From the NCBI GenBank assembly GCA_041393535.1, contig JAWKJY010000005.1:1-64000 (forward strand): DNA of 64,000 bases, given 5' to 3'. Shown one piece after another: positions 26,710 through 34,785 of the stretch (its first letter is position 1; each line of letters starts with the position of its first letter). Origin of the DNA: JAWKJY01 sp041393535. GTDB taxonomy: Bacteria; Actinomycetota; Thermoleophilia; Gaiellales; Gaiellaceae. Under the pieces are notes generated by a model. It was not told the origin of the DNA and ran no database searches. It was given only the letters and a program-made list of their open reading frames with translations. The position numbers and the translations under genes were made by a program.

Positions 26710-26922
26710 CTACGGCGTCGTCTCGTCGTCGAGCGCGTCGTCGATGGCGTCGGTGACGCTGTCGACCGCCTCGTCGAGCGCGTTCGTCGCCTGGTCGATC
26801 CCCTCGCCGACGTCGTTCGTGACCGCCGGGGCGATGTCACTCGTGTCGTCGTCTCCCCCGCACGCGGCGAGCCCGAATCCGAGCGCCGCGACGAGCGTCA
26901 GTCCGGCGATGGCCTTCCGCAC
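26710..26922 (-). CDS. Small acidic lipoprotein
   Basis: 70 residues. A lipoprotein signal peptide with lipobox LAAC (KAIAGLTLVAALGFGLAACGG) is followed by a short, very acidic mature peptide (DDDTSDIAPAV ... DDALDDETTP) with heptad-like Val/Ile/Ala spacing, suggesting an amphipathic helix. The GTG start at 26922 has an excellent site (GGGAGGTG). No family recognised. It follows the cytochrome c gene on the same strand by 87 bp and may belong to that transcript. Confidence 0.7.
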   Translation of the reverse strand: MRKAIAGLTLVAALGFGLAACGGDDDTSDIAPAVTNDVGEGIDQATNALDEAVDSVTDAIDDALDDETTP

Positions 26923-27009
26923 CTCCGCACCTCCCGTTCGTCCTGTGCCGACGACGCCCGATTCCCCGGGGGCGCGGGCGTGAAACCGCGGAGGCCGCGC
27001 GGACGGGTC

Positions 27010-27698
27010 TCAGTCGTCCCGGTCGTCGCCGCCGCGACCCCTGCCGCGGCCGCGCCCGCGCCCGGAGTCGTAGTCGCCCGAGTCGTCGTCGGACCCGCTG
27101 CCGCTCGAGTCGTCGCCCGGCTCCACGGGCGCCGGTGCGGGGGCCGGCCCCGGGGCCGGCCGCGTGCTGTTGTCGACGAAGGCCGCGACCGCGCGGATCT
27201 CCGCGTCGGTGAGCGTCCCCGCGAAGGACGGCATCCCGCCGCCGCCGGAGCGCACCTGCGCGATCACCTCGGCCCGGGTGGGCGCGAGCCGGTCGAGGTT
27301 CGGGCCCGCGTCCCCGGTCGACTTCGCCGCGGCGGTGTGGCACTGCCCGCAGCCCGCCTGCGCGAAGACCTGCCGGCCGCGGACGGGCGTCGTCGGGCGC
27401 GCGTCGTCGTCGGTGCGTCGGTCTCGGCGACGGTGCCCGTCTCCGCGGTCGGTGCGTCGGTCTCGACGGCATCGGTGAGCGGGGCGCCGGGCTCCGTCGC
27501 GGCCGCGTCGGTCGCTGTGGCCGGCGCGGCGCCGGTCGCGGCCTCGGGCGGGGCGAGCCGGTCGCCCGCGGCGATCCCGCCGGCCGAGAGGCCGACCTCG
27601 TCACCGGCCGCGAGGTGGGCGGCGTAGCCGATCCCGCCGGCGACGAGGAGGCCGGCGAAGCCGAGGACCGCGATCCGGACGACCTGGCTGCGACGCAT
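27010..27698 (-). CDS. Membrane-anchored c-type cytochrome (one frameshift)
   Basis: About 228 residues. An N-terminal helix (VVRIAVLGFAGLLVAGGIGY) anchors the protein, then comes a long Ala/Thr/Pro-rich linker. A single-haem domain carries CGQCHTA (CxxCH) and the distal methionine in GGGGMPSFAGTLTDAEIRAVAAFV. The C-terminus is a Pro/Ala stretch followed by an Asp/Ser and Arg/Gly-rich low-complexity tail (RGRGRGRGRGG). The linker and haem domain are in different frames, changing near 27400. It starts nine bases after the sensor-kinase stop, so it is the last gene of the operon that begins near 33173. Role: periplasmic-side electron transfer. Confidence 0.82.
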
Positions 27699-27707
27699 GC
27701 CTCGACC

Positions 27708-29138
27708 CTACCCGCCGTCCGGTAAGCCGTTGCCCAGGGCAGGGTTCGGAGTCGGCAAGGGCTGCAGCTCGGTCGGCAGCTCGAGCCGGCGCGGGCGCCC
27801 CGCCGTCGGCCGGGACGAGGCGCGCCTCCCCGCCCCAGCGGCGCGCGAGCGCGCGGACGATCGCGAGCCCGAGGCCGGTCCCGGGCGAGCGCTGCCCCGC
27901 GCTGCCGCGGGCGAAGCGCTCGAAGACCCGCTCGGCCTCCTCGGGCGCGATCCCGGGCCCCCGTCGACGACGGCGAGGACGGAGCGGTCGCCCCGGCGCG
28001 CCCGCTCGATCGCGACGACGGTGCCGCTCGGCGCGTACGCGAGGGCGTTCTCGATCAGGTTGTCGATCGCGGTCGCGGCGTCCTCCTCGCCGATCGCCGC
28101 GACGAGGCCGGCCTCGCCACGCAGCTCCAGCCGGTGCCCGCTCGCCTCCGCCGTGTGCCCCCAGCGGTCGAGCGCGCGCTCGGCGATCCCGGCGAGGGGG
28201 ACGGGAGCTCGCAGCAACGGCCGCTCGCCGCCCTCCCGTGCGAGCGTGAGCAGGCCGGTGAGCAGCCGGGCGAGCCGCTCGGTCTCGAGCTCGGCCGCCT
28301 CCAGCTCGTGGCGCAGCGCGGGGTCCCCCGCCTGCATGCTCGCCGCCTCGAGGCGCAGGCGCAGCCCCGTCAGCGGCGTGCGCAGCTGGTGGGACGCGTT
28401 CGCGGCGAAGTCCCGCTGCGCCTCGAGCACGAGCCCGACCCGCTCGGCCATGTCGTTGAACGCGGCCGCGACGTCCTGCTGCTCGCTCGAGCCGGTCACC
28501 TCGGCCCGGGCGGTGAGGTCGCCGGCGGCCATCCGGCGCGCGGCGCCCGCGAGCCCGCGGAGGGGCCGGGCGAGCGAGTCGGCGAGGAACCAGGCGAGCG
28601 CGAGGCCGACGGCGAGCGCCGCGGCCGCGATCCCGGCGAGCACCGCGAGGTCGCGCCGGACGGCCGCGTCGATCTGGGAGACGCCCTGCGAGATCCGCAC
28701 GGCCCCGACCCGCTGGCCGCCCTCGACGATGGGGACGGCGGTGACGAGCAGCTCGCCGCCGAGCGTGTCGCTCTGCCGTCGCCCCTGGGCCGCGACGCCG
28801 TCGACGAGCGCCGTCCGGATCTCCGGCCGCTGCGCGTAGGACTGGCCGCGGAGGCCCTCGCCGGCCGAGTCGGCGACGAGCGCGCCCTCCCGGTCGACGA
28901 CGATCACGCGCCCATCGACGTCCTGCGCGGCCGAGTCGACGAGCGCCTGCATCGCGGGGACGTCCTCGAGCCGCCCTGAGGCGGTCGCCGCGATCAGGTG
29001 TGCGCTCCCCGAGGCCTCGGCCCTCACCTCGGCGTCGACGCGTCCGGTCACGTTCAGCGCGAGCGGCACGCCGAGGACGACGAGCGCGAGCAGGAGGACG
29101 TACCCGATCGCGACCAGCAGCCGCGCTCGCAGCGTCAT
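27708..29138 (-). CDS. Two-component sensor histidine kinase
   Basis: 476 residues: helix one at 7-29, an extracytoplasmic sensor region, helix two at ~165-187, HAMP, the phospho-acceptor FAANASHQLRTPLTG (H near 250), and the ATP-binding N-box NLIENALAYAP. The G1/G2 region after VVDGGPG is scrambled by two compensating indels (about 27790-27970); the end, LELPTELQPLPTP, is back in the original frame. The four-base gap after the response-regulator gene makes a cognate pair. Co-location with an exporter, a Ser/Thr kinase and a small peptide suggests that it senses the envelope or the exported product. The signal is unknown. Confidence 0.9.
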   Translation of the reverse strand: MTLRARLLVAIGYVLLLALVVLGVPLALNVTGRVDAEVRAEASGSAHLIAATASGRLEDVPAMQALVDSAAQDVDGRVIVVDREGALVADSAGEGLRGQSYAQRPEIRTALVDGVAAQGRRQSDTLGGELLVTAVPIVEGGQRVGAVRISQGVSQIDAAVRRDLAVLAGIAAAALAVGLALAWFLADSLARPLRGLAGAARRMAAGDLTARAEVTGSSEQQDVAAAFNDMAERVGLVLEAQRDFAANASHQLRTPLTGLRLRLEAASMQAGDPALRHELEAAELETERLARLLTGLLTLAREGGERPLLRAPVPLAGIAERALDRWGHTAEASGHRLELRGEAGLVAAIGEEDAATAIDNLIENALAYAPSGTVVAIERARRGDRSVLAVVDGGPGSRPRRPSGSSSASPAAARGSARPGPASGSRSSARSRAAGAGRRASSRPTAGRPRRLELPTELQPLPTPNPALGNGLPDGG

Positions 29139-29142
29139 CGCG

Positions 29143-29871
29143 TCAGGGCGCCGGACGCTCGTCCGGCGCGGCGAAGCGGAAGCCGACGCCGCGCACGGTG
29201 TGGATGTAGCGGGGCTCCGTCGGGTCGTCGCCGAGCTTGCGCCGGAGCCCGCTGACGTGCACGTCGAGCGTCTTCGTGGAGCCGAACCAGGTGGTCTCCC
29301 AGACCTCCTCGATCAGCTTCTCGCGGCGCAGCACCGTGCCCGCGTTCGCCATCAGGAGGTGGAGCAGCTCGTACTCCTTGCGCGCGAGCTCGACCGGCTC
29401 GCCGGCGAGCGTGACGGTGCGGCGGCCCGGGTCGAGGCGCAGCTCGCCGATCGCGATCGCGCCGTCGGGGACGGGCGGCGGCGCGGCCGACTCGCTCCGG
29501 CGCAGGACGGCGCGGATGCGTGCGATCACCTCGCGGGCGCTGAACGGCTTCGTCACGTAGTCGTCCGCGCCGAGCTCGAGGCCGACGACCCGGTCGGTCT
29601 CCTCGCTGCGCGCCGACAGGACGATCACCGGGATCCGCGAGGAGGTGCGCAGCTCGCGCAGCACATCGAGGCCGGAGCCGTCCGGGAGCATCAGGTCGAG
29701 CAGGACGAGGTCGGGCTCCTCGGCGCGGAAGGCCTCGAGCCCGGCCTCGACGCTCGCGGCCACGCGGGTCTCGAAGCCGTCGCGCTCGAGCGCAGCCGCG
29801 AGCGGCTCGCTGATCGCCTGCTCGTCCTCGACGAGGAGCACCCTGCGCCGTCCGGTCGCCATCACGTCCAC
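29143..29871 (-). CDS. OmpR/PhoB-family response regulator
   Basis: 242 residues. Receiver domain: acidic pocket LLVEDE, phospho-acceptor aspartate in LVLLDLMLPDGSG (about residue 58), switch residues VIVLSARSE and the lysine in YVTKPFSARE. The C-terminal winged helix shows ELARKEYELLHLLMANAG and VDVHV-like TKTLDVHVSGLRRKLGDD, ending VRGVGFRF. It binds DNA direct repeats and controls transcription when phosphorylated by the kinase encoded next. GTG 29871 or ATG 29862 are both possible starts; the first lies ten bases from the preceding protein-kinase stop. Confidence 0.93.
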   Translation of the reverse strand: MDVMATGRRRVLLVEDEQAISEPLAAALERDGFETRVAASVEAGLEAFRAEEPDLVLLDLMLPDGSGLDVLRELRTSSRIPVIVLSARSEETDRVVGLELGADDYVTKPFSAREVIARIRAVLRRSESAAPPPVPDGAIAIGELRLDPGRRTVTLAGEPVELARKEYELLHLLMANAGTVLRREKLIEEVWETTWFGSTKTLDVHVSGLRRKLGDDPTEPRYIHTVRGVGFRFAAPDERPAP

Positions 29872-29881
29872 GAATGGTGCC

Positions 29882-30619
29882 TCAGACGGCCGCGAGGAGG
29901 GACGAGCGCAGCTGGGCGAGCGCCGGCCGGCCCCGCGGGTCGGGATCGAGGGCCGCAGCGATCGCCTGCGCGAGCGTCCGCGGCAGCCGGCGGGACGGCT
30001 GGCGGACGGGCGGCTCGCCGGTCGCGGCGGAGGCCAGCACCGCGCCGAGGCCCCAGACGTCGGTCCGCTCGTCGACGCGCCCGCCGCGCGCCTGCTCGGG
30101 CGCGAGGTAGCCCGGGGTGCCCCAGCCGGCCGGGCAGCGTCCGGGCGCCCGCGCGACGCTGAGGTCGAGCAGGCGGGCGAGGCCCCGGTCGCAGACGACG
30201 TTCGACGGCTTCAGGTCGAGGTGCAGCAGCCCGTGCCGGTGCAGGTAGGCGACCGCGGAGCAGAGCTGGAGCCCGAGCTCGGCGACGTCCGCGGCGGCCA
30301 GCCTGCGACGTCCGGCCAGGTGCGCGAGCGTCTCGCCCTCGAGGGTCTCGAGCACGAGGGTCGGCCGCGGCCGCTCGACCAGCTCGTACGCGCGGACGAG
30401 GTTCGGGTGCGCGAGCGAGAGCAGCGCCCGCCCCTCGGCCCGCAGGCGGGCCCGCACCGGGCGGCTCGCCAGCCGATCGGGCCGCGGTGTCTTCGCGACG
30501 CACGGGCAGTCGCGCTCCTCGCTCCAGACCTCGTAGACGTCGAGGTCGTGGCCCCGGCGCAGGTGGGCCGCGACGACGTAGCCGGGCGCGATGCGGGCGC
30601 CCGCCCCGAGCGGCCTCAC
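29882..30619 (-). CDS. Ser/Thr protein kinase (Hanks-type), exporter-linked
   Basis: 245 residues: a bare kinase domain without a membrane anchor or extracellular part. The lysine is in CPCVAKTPRPD, the catalytic loop is HLDLKPSNVV (HLD in place of HRD), and the metal aspartate is in LLDLSVA (DLS in place of DFG). The activation segment ends GTPGYLAPEQA. The essential Lys, Asp, Asn and Asp remain, so activity is plausible. The Gly-rich loop is poorly conserved. The GTG start overlaps the ABC-exporter stop by four bases (GTGA), so the two are coupled. Its substrate may be the exporter, the regulator or the Ser/Thr-rich peptide encoded upstream; that is inference. Confidence 0.88.
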   Translation of the reverse strand: MRPLGAGARIAPGYVVAAHLRRGHDLDVYEVWSEERDCPCVAKTPRPDRLASRPVRARLRAEGRALLSLAHPNLVRAYELVERPRPTLVLETLEGETLAHLAGRRRLAAADVAELGLQLCSAVAYLHRHGLLHLDLKPSNVVCDRGLARLLDLSVARAPGRCPAGWGTPGYLAPEQARGGRVDERTDVWGLGAVLASAATGEPPVRQPSRRLPRTLAQAIAAALDPDPRGRPALAQLRSSLLAAV

Positions 30620-32445
30620 GCCGCGGCCCCCCGGGCGGCGAGCAGGCGGGCGTAGGCGCCGCCGGCTGCGGCGAGCTCGGCGTGGGTCCCGCGCTCCACG
30701 ATGCGCCCGCCCTCGACGACCGCGATCGCGTCCGCGTCGCGGGCGGCATCGAGGTCGTGCGTGACGAGGATCGTCGTCCTCCCCGCGCGGAGGCGGCGCA
30801 GCGGGCCGAGCACGTGCGCGGCCGAGGCGTTGTCGAGCCCGGCGGTCGGCTCGTCGAGCAGCAGGACGGGCGCGTCGCGCAGGAACGCCCGCGCGATCGC
30901 GAGCCGCTGGCGCTGCCCGCCCGAGAGGCTGCGCCCGCGCTGGCCGACGCGCGTCTCGTAGCCTCCGGGCAGCGCGGTCGCGAACCCGTCGGCGTCCGCG
31001 AGGCGCGCGGCGGCGCGGATCTCCTCGTCGGTCGCGTCCGGGCGCCCGTAGGCGATCGCCTCGCGCACCGTCCCGTCGAAGAGGAGCGTCTCCTGGAGCA
31101 CGACGGCGAGGTGGGAGCGGAGCGACGCCAGCTCGATCCCGCGCGCGTCCTCGCCGTCGAGGCGGACGACGCCCGCGTCCGGGTCGGCGAGCCGCAGCAG
31201 GAGCCGCAGCACCGTCGACTTGCCGGCGCCGCTCGGGCCGACGATCGCGAGCGTGCGGCCGGGCTCGACCCGCAGCGACACGTCGCGCAGCGCGGGCGCG
31301 TCGGCCCCGGGGTACGTGTACGTCACGCCGTCGAGCTCGACCAGCCCGTCGACCCGGTCGAGCCGGCGCGCGTCGGGTGCGTCGGCCACCGCGGGGCGCT
31401 CGTCGAGCAGCTCCGCGACCCGCTCGCCGGCCGCCGCGGCCGCGTGGACGGTCGCGGCGAGCCGGGAGAGCCCTCGCACCGGTCCGTAGAGCTGGGCCAG
31501 GTAGGCGAGGAAGACGAGCAGGCTGCCGAGCGAGAGCCGCCCGCGCGAGAGCTCGTACGTGCCGAGCGCGATCACGGTCAGGCCGCCGGCCAGCTCGACG
31601 AGCTCGACGGCGGCGGGGAAGCCCGCGCGGATCCTGATCGCGCGCAGCTGCGCCTGCAGGCAGGCGATGCCCTCGCCGTGGAAGCGGCGCGTCTCGCGCT
31701 CCTCGCCCGCGTACGCCTGCACGAGCAGCGCGTTCGCGAGCCGCTCCTCGGCGGCGGCGGCGAGCGAGCCGCCCTGGCGGCGGCGCTCGCGCGAGGCCTC
31801 GCGGATCCGTCGCGAGAACGAGCGGGCGAGCAGCCCGAACGCGGGCGCGACGACGAGCGAGACGAGCGCGAGCCGCCAGTCGAGGAGGAAGAGCAGCCCG
31901 CCGAAGACCAGCAGCTCGACGACGTAGGCGACCGCGGTCGCCCAGCCGGAGAGCACGAAGGCCTCGATCGCGTCCACGTCGCCGGTCAGCCGCTGCAGCG
32001 TGTCGCCGAGCCGTCGGCGCTCGAGCGACGAGAGCGAGCCGCGCAGCAGCCGGCCGAAGAGGTCGGTGCGCAGGCCGAGCAGGAAGCGCTCGCCGGCCCA
32101 GCCGGAGACGACCTCGTCGAGGAAGCCGACGAGGCCCGCGGCGAGCGTGAGGCCGACGTAGGCGACCGCGAGCCAGACGAAGGGCCCGAAGTCGGCGGGC
32201 ACGAGCACGTCGTCGACGACGAGCTTGAAGAGCCACAGGCGCGCGGCCTCGAGCGCCGGCGCGAGCGCGACGAGGAGCAGGCTCCCCGCGAGCGCGCGCC
32301 GGTACGGGCGCGCGTAGGGCCAGAAGCGCCGGACGAGCCAGCGCACCGTGCGCTCGGGCGCCGCCTCGACGAGCCCGCCCTCGCGGCGGCCGAGGCGGCC
32401 GGCGACGGCGGTGCGCAGGCCGGTTGGTGCGTCGATCGCTGCCAT
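30616..32445 (-). CDS. ABC exporter, fused permease and ATPase
   Basis: 609 residues. A ~35-residue N-terminal extension precedes six transmembrane helices (to about 330), then an ATPase with Walker A VGPSGAGKSTVLR, Q-loop VVLQETLLFDGTV, signature LSGGQRQRLAIARA, Walker B VLLLDEPTAGLD and H-loop LVTHDLD. It belongs to the type IV (B-family) exporters that move lipids, drugs or peptides outwards as homodimers. There is no C39 peptidase domain at the N-terminus, so it would not cleave a double-glycine leader itself. The gene follows the small-peptide gene across a long hairpin and is translationally coupled to the kinase. Confidence 0.93.
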   Translation of the reverse strand: MAAIDAPTGLRTAVAGRLGRREGGLVEAAPERTVRWLVRRFWPYARPYRRALAGSLLLVALAPALEAARLWLFKLVVDDVLVPADFGPFVWLAVAYVGLTLAAGLVGFLDEVVSGWAGERFLLGLRTDLFGRLLRGSLSSLERRRLGDTLQRLTGDVDAIEAFVLSGWATAVAYVVELLVFGGLLFLLDWRLALVSLVVAPAFGLLARSFSRRIREASRERRRQGGSLAAAAEERLANALLVQAYAGEERETRRFHGEGIACLQAQLRAIRIRAGFPAAVELVELAGGLTVIALGTYELSRGRLSLGSLLVFLAYLAQLYGPVRGLSRLAATVHAAAAAGERVAELLDERPAVADAPDARRLDRVDGLVELDGVTYTYPGADAPALRDVSLRVEPGRTLAIVGPSGAGKSTVLRLLLRLADPDAGVVRLDGEDARGIELASLRSHLAVVLQETLLFDGTVREAIAYGRPDATDEEIRAAARLADADGFATALPGGYETRVGQRGRSLSGGQRQRLAIARAFLRDAPVLLLDEPTAGLDNASAAHVLGPLRRLRAGRTTILVTHDLDAARDADAIAVVEGGRIVERGTHAELAAAGGAYARLLAARGAAA

Positions 32446-32460
32446 CGGGTCTCGGTCCCG

Positions 32461-32497
32461 GCGAGCGGCCGGGCCCCGTTCGGGGCCCGGCCCTCGC
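32461..32497 (-). terminator. Long hairpin between the peptide and exporter genes (attenuator-like)
   Basis: GGCCGGGCCCC (32467-32477) pairs with GGGGCCCGGCC (32482-32492) around loop GTTC, and GCGAG/CTCGC extends the stem past a one-base bulge to 32461 and 32497. Placed between a short upstream gene and the exporter, it could limit read-through so that the small product is made in excess. Confidence 0.55.
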
Positions 32498-32627
32498 TGC
32501 GGTGCGCTCAGGCGGCGCGGCCTGCCTCACGGGCCGGCCGGCCGCCGCTCCGGGCCTCCCCCGGCCGCTCGCCCGGCCAGGAGCGGCCGGCGCGGGCGGT
32601 CACGGCCCGGTGCGCGGTCGGGGCCAT

Positions 32628-32762
32628 CTACCGCCGCCCCGTCCGGGTGCGCGTCGACCCGTGCGTGCCGGTCGACGTGCTCGACCCGCGGCTCGACGAC
32701 GCGGGCGCGGCCACGCGGAAGATCCCTCCGCGGCGGCGCCGCCTCTTGTCCATGCTCGCCAT
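32628..32762 (-). CDS. 44-residue basic, Ser/Thr-rich peptide upstream of the exporter
   Basis: A short frame with an exceptionally strong ribosome site (GGGGGGAGG) a few bases before ATG 32762. The product begins MASMDKRRRRRGGIF, followed by VAAPASSS and a C-terminal run in which Ser, Thr, Gly and Arg alternate (SSTSTGTHGSTRTRTG). It has no cysteine, signal peptide or membrane helix. It lies 30 bp after the secreted-protein gene and ahead of the exporter and kinase. A precursor peptide exported, and perhaps phosphorylated, by its neighbours is an attractive guess; a small regulatory or nucleic-acid-binding peptide is the plain alternative. No family recognised. Confidence 0.5.
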   Translation of the reverse strand: MASMDKRRRRRGGIFRVAAPASSSRGSSTSTGTHGSTRTRTGRR

Positions 32763-32792
32763 GTTTCCACCTCCCCCCGTGTCGGCTCGTGG

Positions 32793-33173
32793 TCAGAACG
32801 TCGCGGTCGCCGTCGCGGTGCAGGTCTCCCCGTTCCGCTTCGCGATCGCCTTGATCGTGTCCCTGCCGGCCGCGTTCGAGACGACGCGCCGGACGGTGAA
32901 GGAGCCGCTCGGCGCCCGGGTCGTCGCCGACGTCGAGGCCAGCTGCTTGCCGCCGCGCATCAGCTTCACGTTCCAGCGGACGCCGTTGCGGTTCTGGTCG
33001 ACCTCGAACTCGACCTCGATGCGCCCGTCCTCGTCGCTCAGCTTGAGCTTCGCGGTGCTCGAGGCGGTGCAGCTGCCCTTGACGCGCACGTCTCCGTCCT
33101 TCGCGAGCGCCGCGGGGGCCGCCACCAGGCCGACGCCGGTGACGAGCGCGAGTGCGAGTGCCCTGGCCTTCAT
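32793..33173 (-). CDS. Small secreted protein, first gene of the exporter/kinase operon
   Basis: 126 residues. A clear signal peptide (KARALALALVTGVGLVAAPAALA) precedes a beta-rich mature domain with two cysteines (KGSCTASS ... GETCTATATATF), likely disulfide-linked; KLSDEDGRIEVEFEVDQNRNG is a recognisable core of a small family common in high-GC actinobacteria. Function unknown. ATG 33173 follows GGGGAGGAC. Upstream, palindromes CCTTGC/GCAAGG (33230-33245) and ACCG/CGGT (33260-33269) may bind the operon's own response regulator. Confidence 0.8.
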   Translation of the reverse strand: MKARALALALVTGVGLVAAPAALAKDGDVRVKGSCTASSTAKLKLSDEDGRIEVEFEVDQNRNGVRWNVKLMRGGKQLASTSATTRAPSGSFTVRRVVSNAAGRDTIKAIAKRNGETCTATATATF

Positions 33174-33280
33174 CGTGAGTCCTCCCCGTTTCCGATTCCG
33201 TCTCGCCGGTTCGTCCGGCACGGCTGCATCCTTGCGCCTGCAAGGTTCGCCGCGGGCAACCGTTCGGTAAGGAGTGGCTT

Positions 33281-33432
33281 AGGGCCCGTCTCGATCGGTC
33301 TCGTCGGCCGGTGCGGCTGCGACGCGGCGCTGTGCTGCGTCCTCGCCCGAACCCGTAGCCTCCGGCTACGAGCGCGGGCTGGCCCCGCTTGCGTCGCCCC
33401 CCGGCGTGACGACCCCTCGTGAGACGGGCCCT
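33281..33432. repeat. 152-bp palindromic, MITE-like element
   Basis: Perfect 12-bp terminal inverted repeats, AGGGCCCGTCTC (33281-33292) and GAGACGGGCCCT (33421-33432), extend imperfectly to about 30 bp on each side. The centre folds as GTAGCC-TCC-GGCTAC with further pairing outward (CTGCGACGC with GCGTCGC), so the whole unit is hairpin-like. It codes for nothing. Ends of this kind resemble transposon termini, suggesting a non-autonomous element; no direct target duplication longer than two bases is visible. It lies between the start of the secreted-protein operon and the end of the CorC-like gene. Confidence 0.6.
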
Positions 33433-33450
33433 TGGGGAAGGGCCCGGGCC

Positions 33451-34719
33451 CTAGCCGGACGCGACGAGGACGCGCTTGATCCGGTCGCCGTCGGTCGCGA
33501 GGACGCGGGCCCGCAGCGAGCCGCGCCGGATCGTGTCGCCCTCGCGGGGAAGGCGGCCGAGCGTGTCCTGCACGAGGCCGCCGATCGTGAGGGCGCCCGT
33601 GCCGACGCCGTCCAGGACGATCCCGTTCTCGGCCAGGTCGAGCAGCGAGGTGTCCCCGCGGCAGACGACGCGCCCGTCGGGGAGCACGCGCACGCCGCTC
33701 GGGCGGTCGTCCTCGTCCCAGATCTCGCCGACGATCTCCTCGACGACGTCCTCGACCGAGACCACGCCCGCGAGCGTGCCGTACTCGTCGGCGACGGCGC
33801 AGAGCGACGCGCGCTCCTCCTTCAGCCGCGTCAGGAGCGTGTCGAGGCGGACGGTCTCGGGGACGATCAGGAGCGGTCGGGCGATCGCGGCCACGTCCTC
33901 GTCGCCGCGGTCGTCGAGCAGCGCGTCGGCCAGCTCGCGCGTGCGCACCAGGCCGACCGGCTCGCCCTTCGGGCCGAGCAGCGGGAAGCGGCTGTGCCCC
34001 GAGTCGCGCGTCGCGGCGAGCGCCCCGCGGATCGTCTGGCCCGCGCGGACGGAGACGACGCGCGTGCGCGGGCTCATCACGTCGGCGGCGCGCCGCTCGT
34101 CGAGCGTGAAGACGCCGCGGAGGATCTGCGCGTCGTCGGCGTCGACGTGGCCCTCCTCGGTCAGGCCGCCGATCAGCTGGCGCAGCTCCTCGAGCGACGC
34201 CTGCTGCGCGTGGCTCGACGCCGGCGTCCCGCCGAGCAGGCGGACGATCCAGTTCGAGGCGGCGTTGAGGACGACGACGAGCGGGCGGAGCGCGCGGTAG
34301 AAGACCTCGAGCGGCAGCGCGCACGCCCTGGCGACGACGGGCGCGGAGCCGATCGCGAAGCTCTTCGGCGCCTGCTCGCCGATCGTGATGTGGATCGTCG
34401 TCATCACGAGGATCGCCAGCAGGCTGCCGATGATCGCCGCCGCGTGGGCGGCGACGGCCGACTCGAGCGCGGGCTCGATCAGCCCGGCGAGCGTCGGCTC
34501 GCCGAGCGCGCCGAGGGCCAGCGACGCGATCGTGATCCCGAGCTGGCAGGCGGAGAGGTACTGGTCGAGCTTCGCCTGCTGGCGCCGCGCGAGCCGCGAC
34601 GCGAGCGAGGCGCCTCGCACCTGCCCGCGACGGACGGAGACCAGCGCGAACTCGGCCGCGACGAAGAACGCGTTGACGAGGACGAGCGCGGCGATCCCGA
34701 CGAGGGCGGCAGCGGTCAC
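33451..34719 (-). CDS. CNNM/CorC (HlyC) family membrane protein with CBS pair
   Basis: 422 residues. The N-terminal DUF21/CNNM domain has about four membrane segments (ALVGIAALVLVNAFFVAAEFA, then QLGITIASLALGALGEP). Two CBS domains follow (VMSPRTRVVSV; GEPVGLVRTREL; SLCAVADEYGTLAGVVSVEDVVEEIVGEI), then a CorC_HlyC transporter-associated domain to the C-terminus. Homologues take part in magnesium or cobalt transport and resistance; older annotations call them haemolysins. I chose GTG 34719 because the hydrophobic N-terminus begins there; the frame runs further upstream without homology. Confidence 0.9.
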   Translation of the reverse strand: MTAAALVGIAALVLVNAFFVAAEFALVSVRRGQVRGASLASRLARRQQAKLDQYLSACQLGITIASLALGALGEPTLAGLIEPALESAVAAHAAAIIGSLLAILVMTTIHITIGEQAPKSFAIGSAPVVARACALPLEVFYRALRPLVVVLNAASNWIVRLLGGTPASSHAQQASLEELRQLIGGLTEEGHVDADDAQILRGVFTLDERRAADVMSPRTRVVSVRAGQTIRGALAATRDSGHSRFPLLGPKGEPVGLVRTRELADALLDDRGDEDVAAIARPLLIVPETVRLDTLLTRLKEERASLCAVADEYGTLAGVVSVEDVVEEIVGEIWDEDDRPSGVRVLPDGRVVCRGDTSLLDLAENGIVLDGVGTGALTIGGLVQDTLGRLPREGDTIRRGSLRARVLATDGDRIKRVLVASG

Positions 34720-34785
34720 CGCGCCAACCGTACCCGCCGTGACGGCCGTGAATCGGAGCGACCGCGCGCGGGTACTCCCCCGGGC

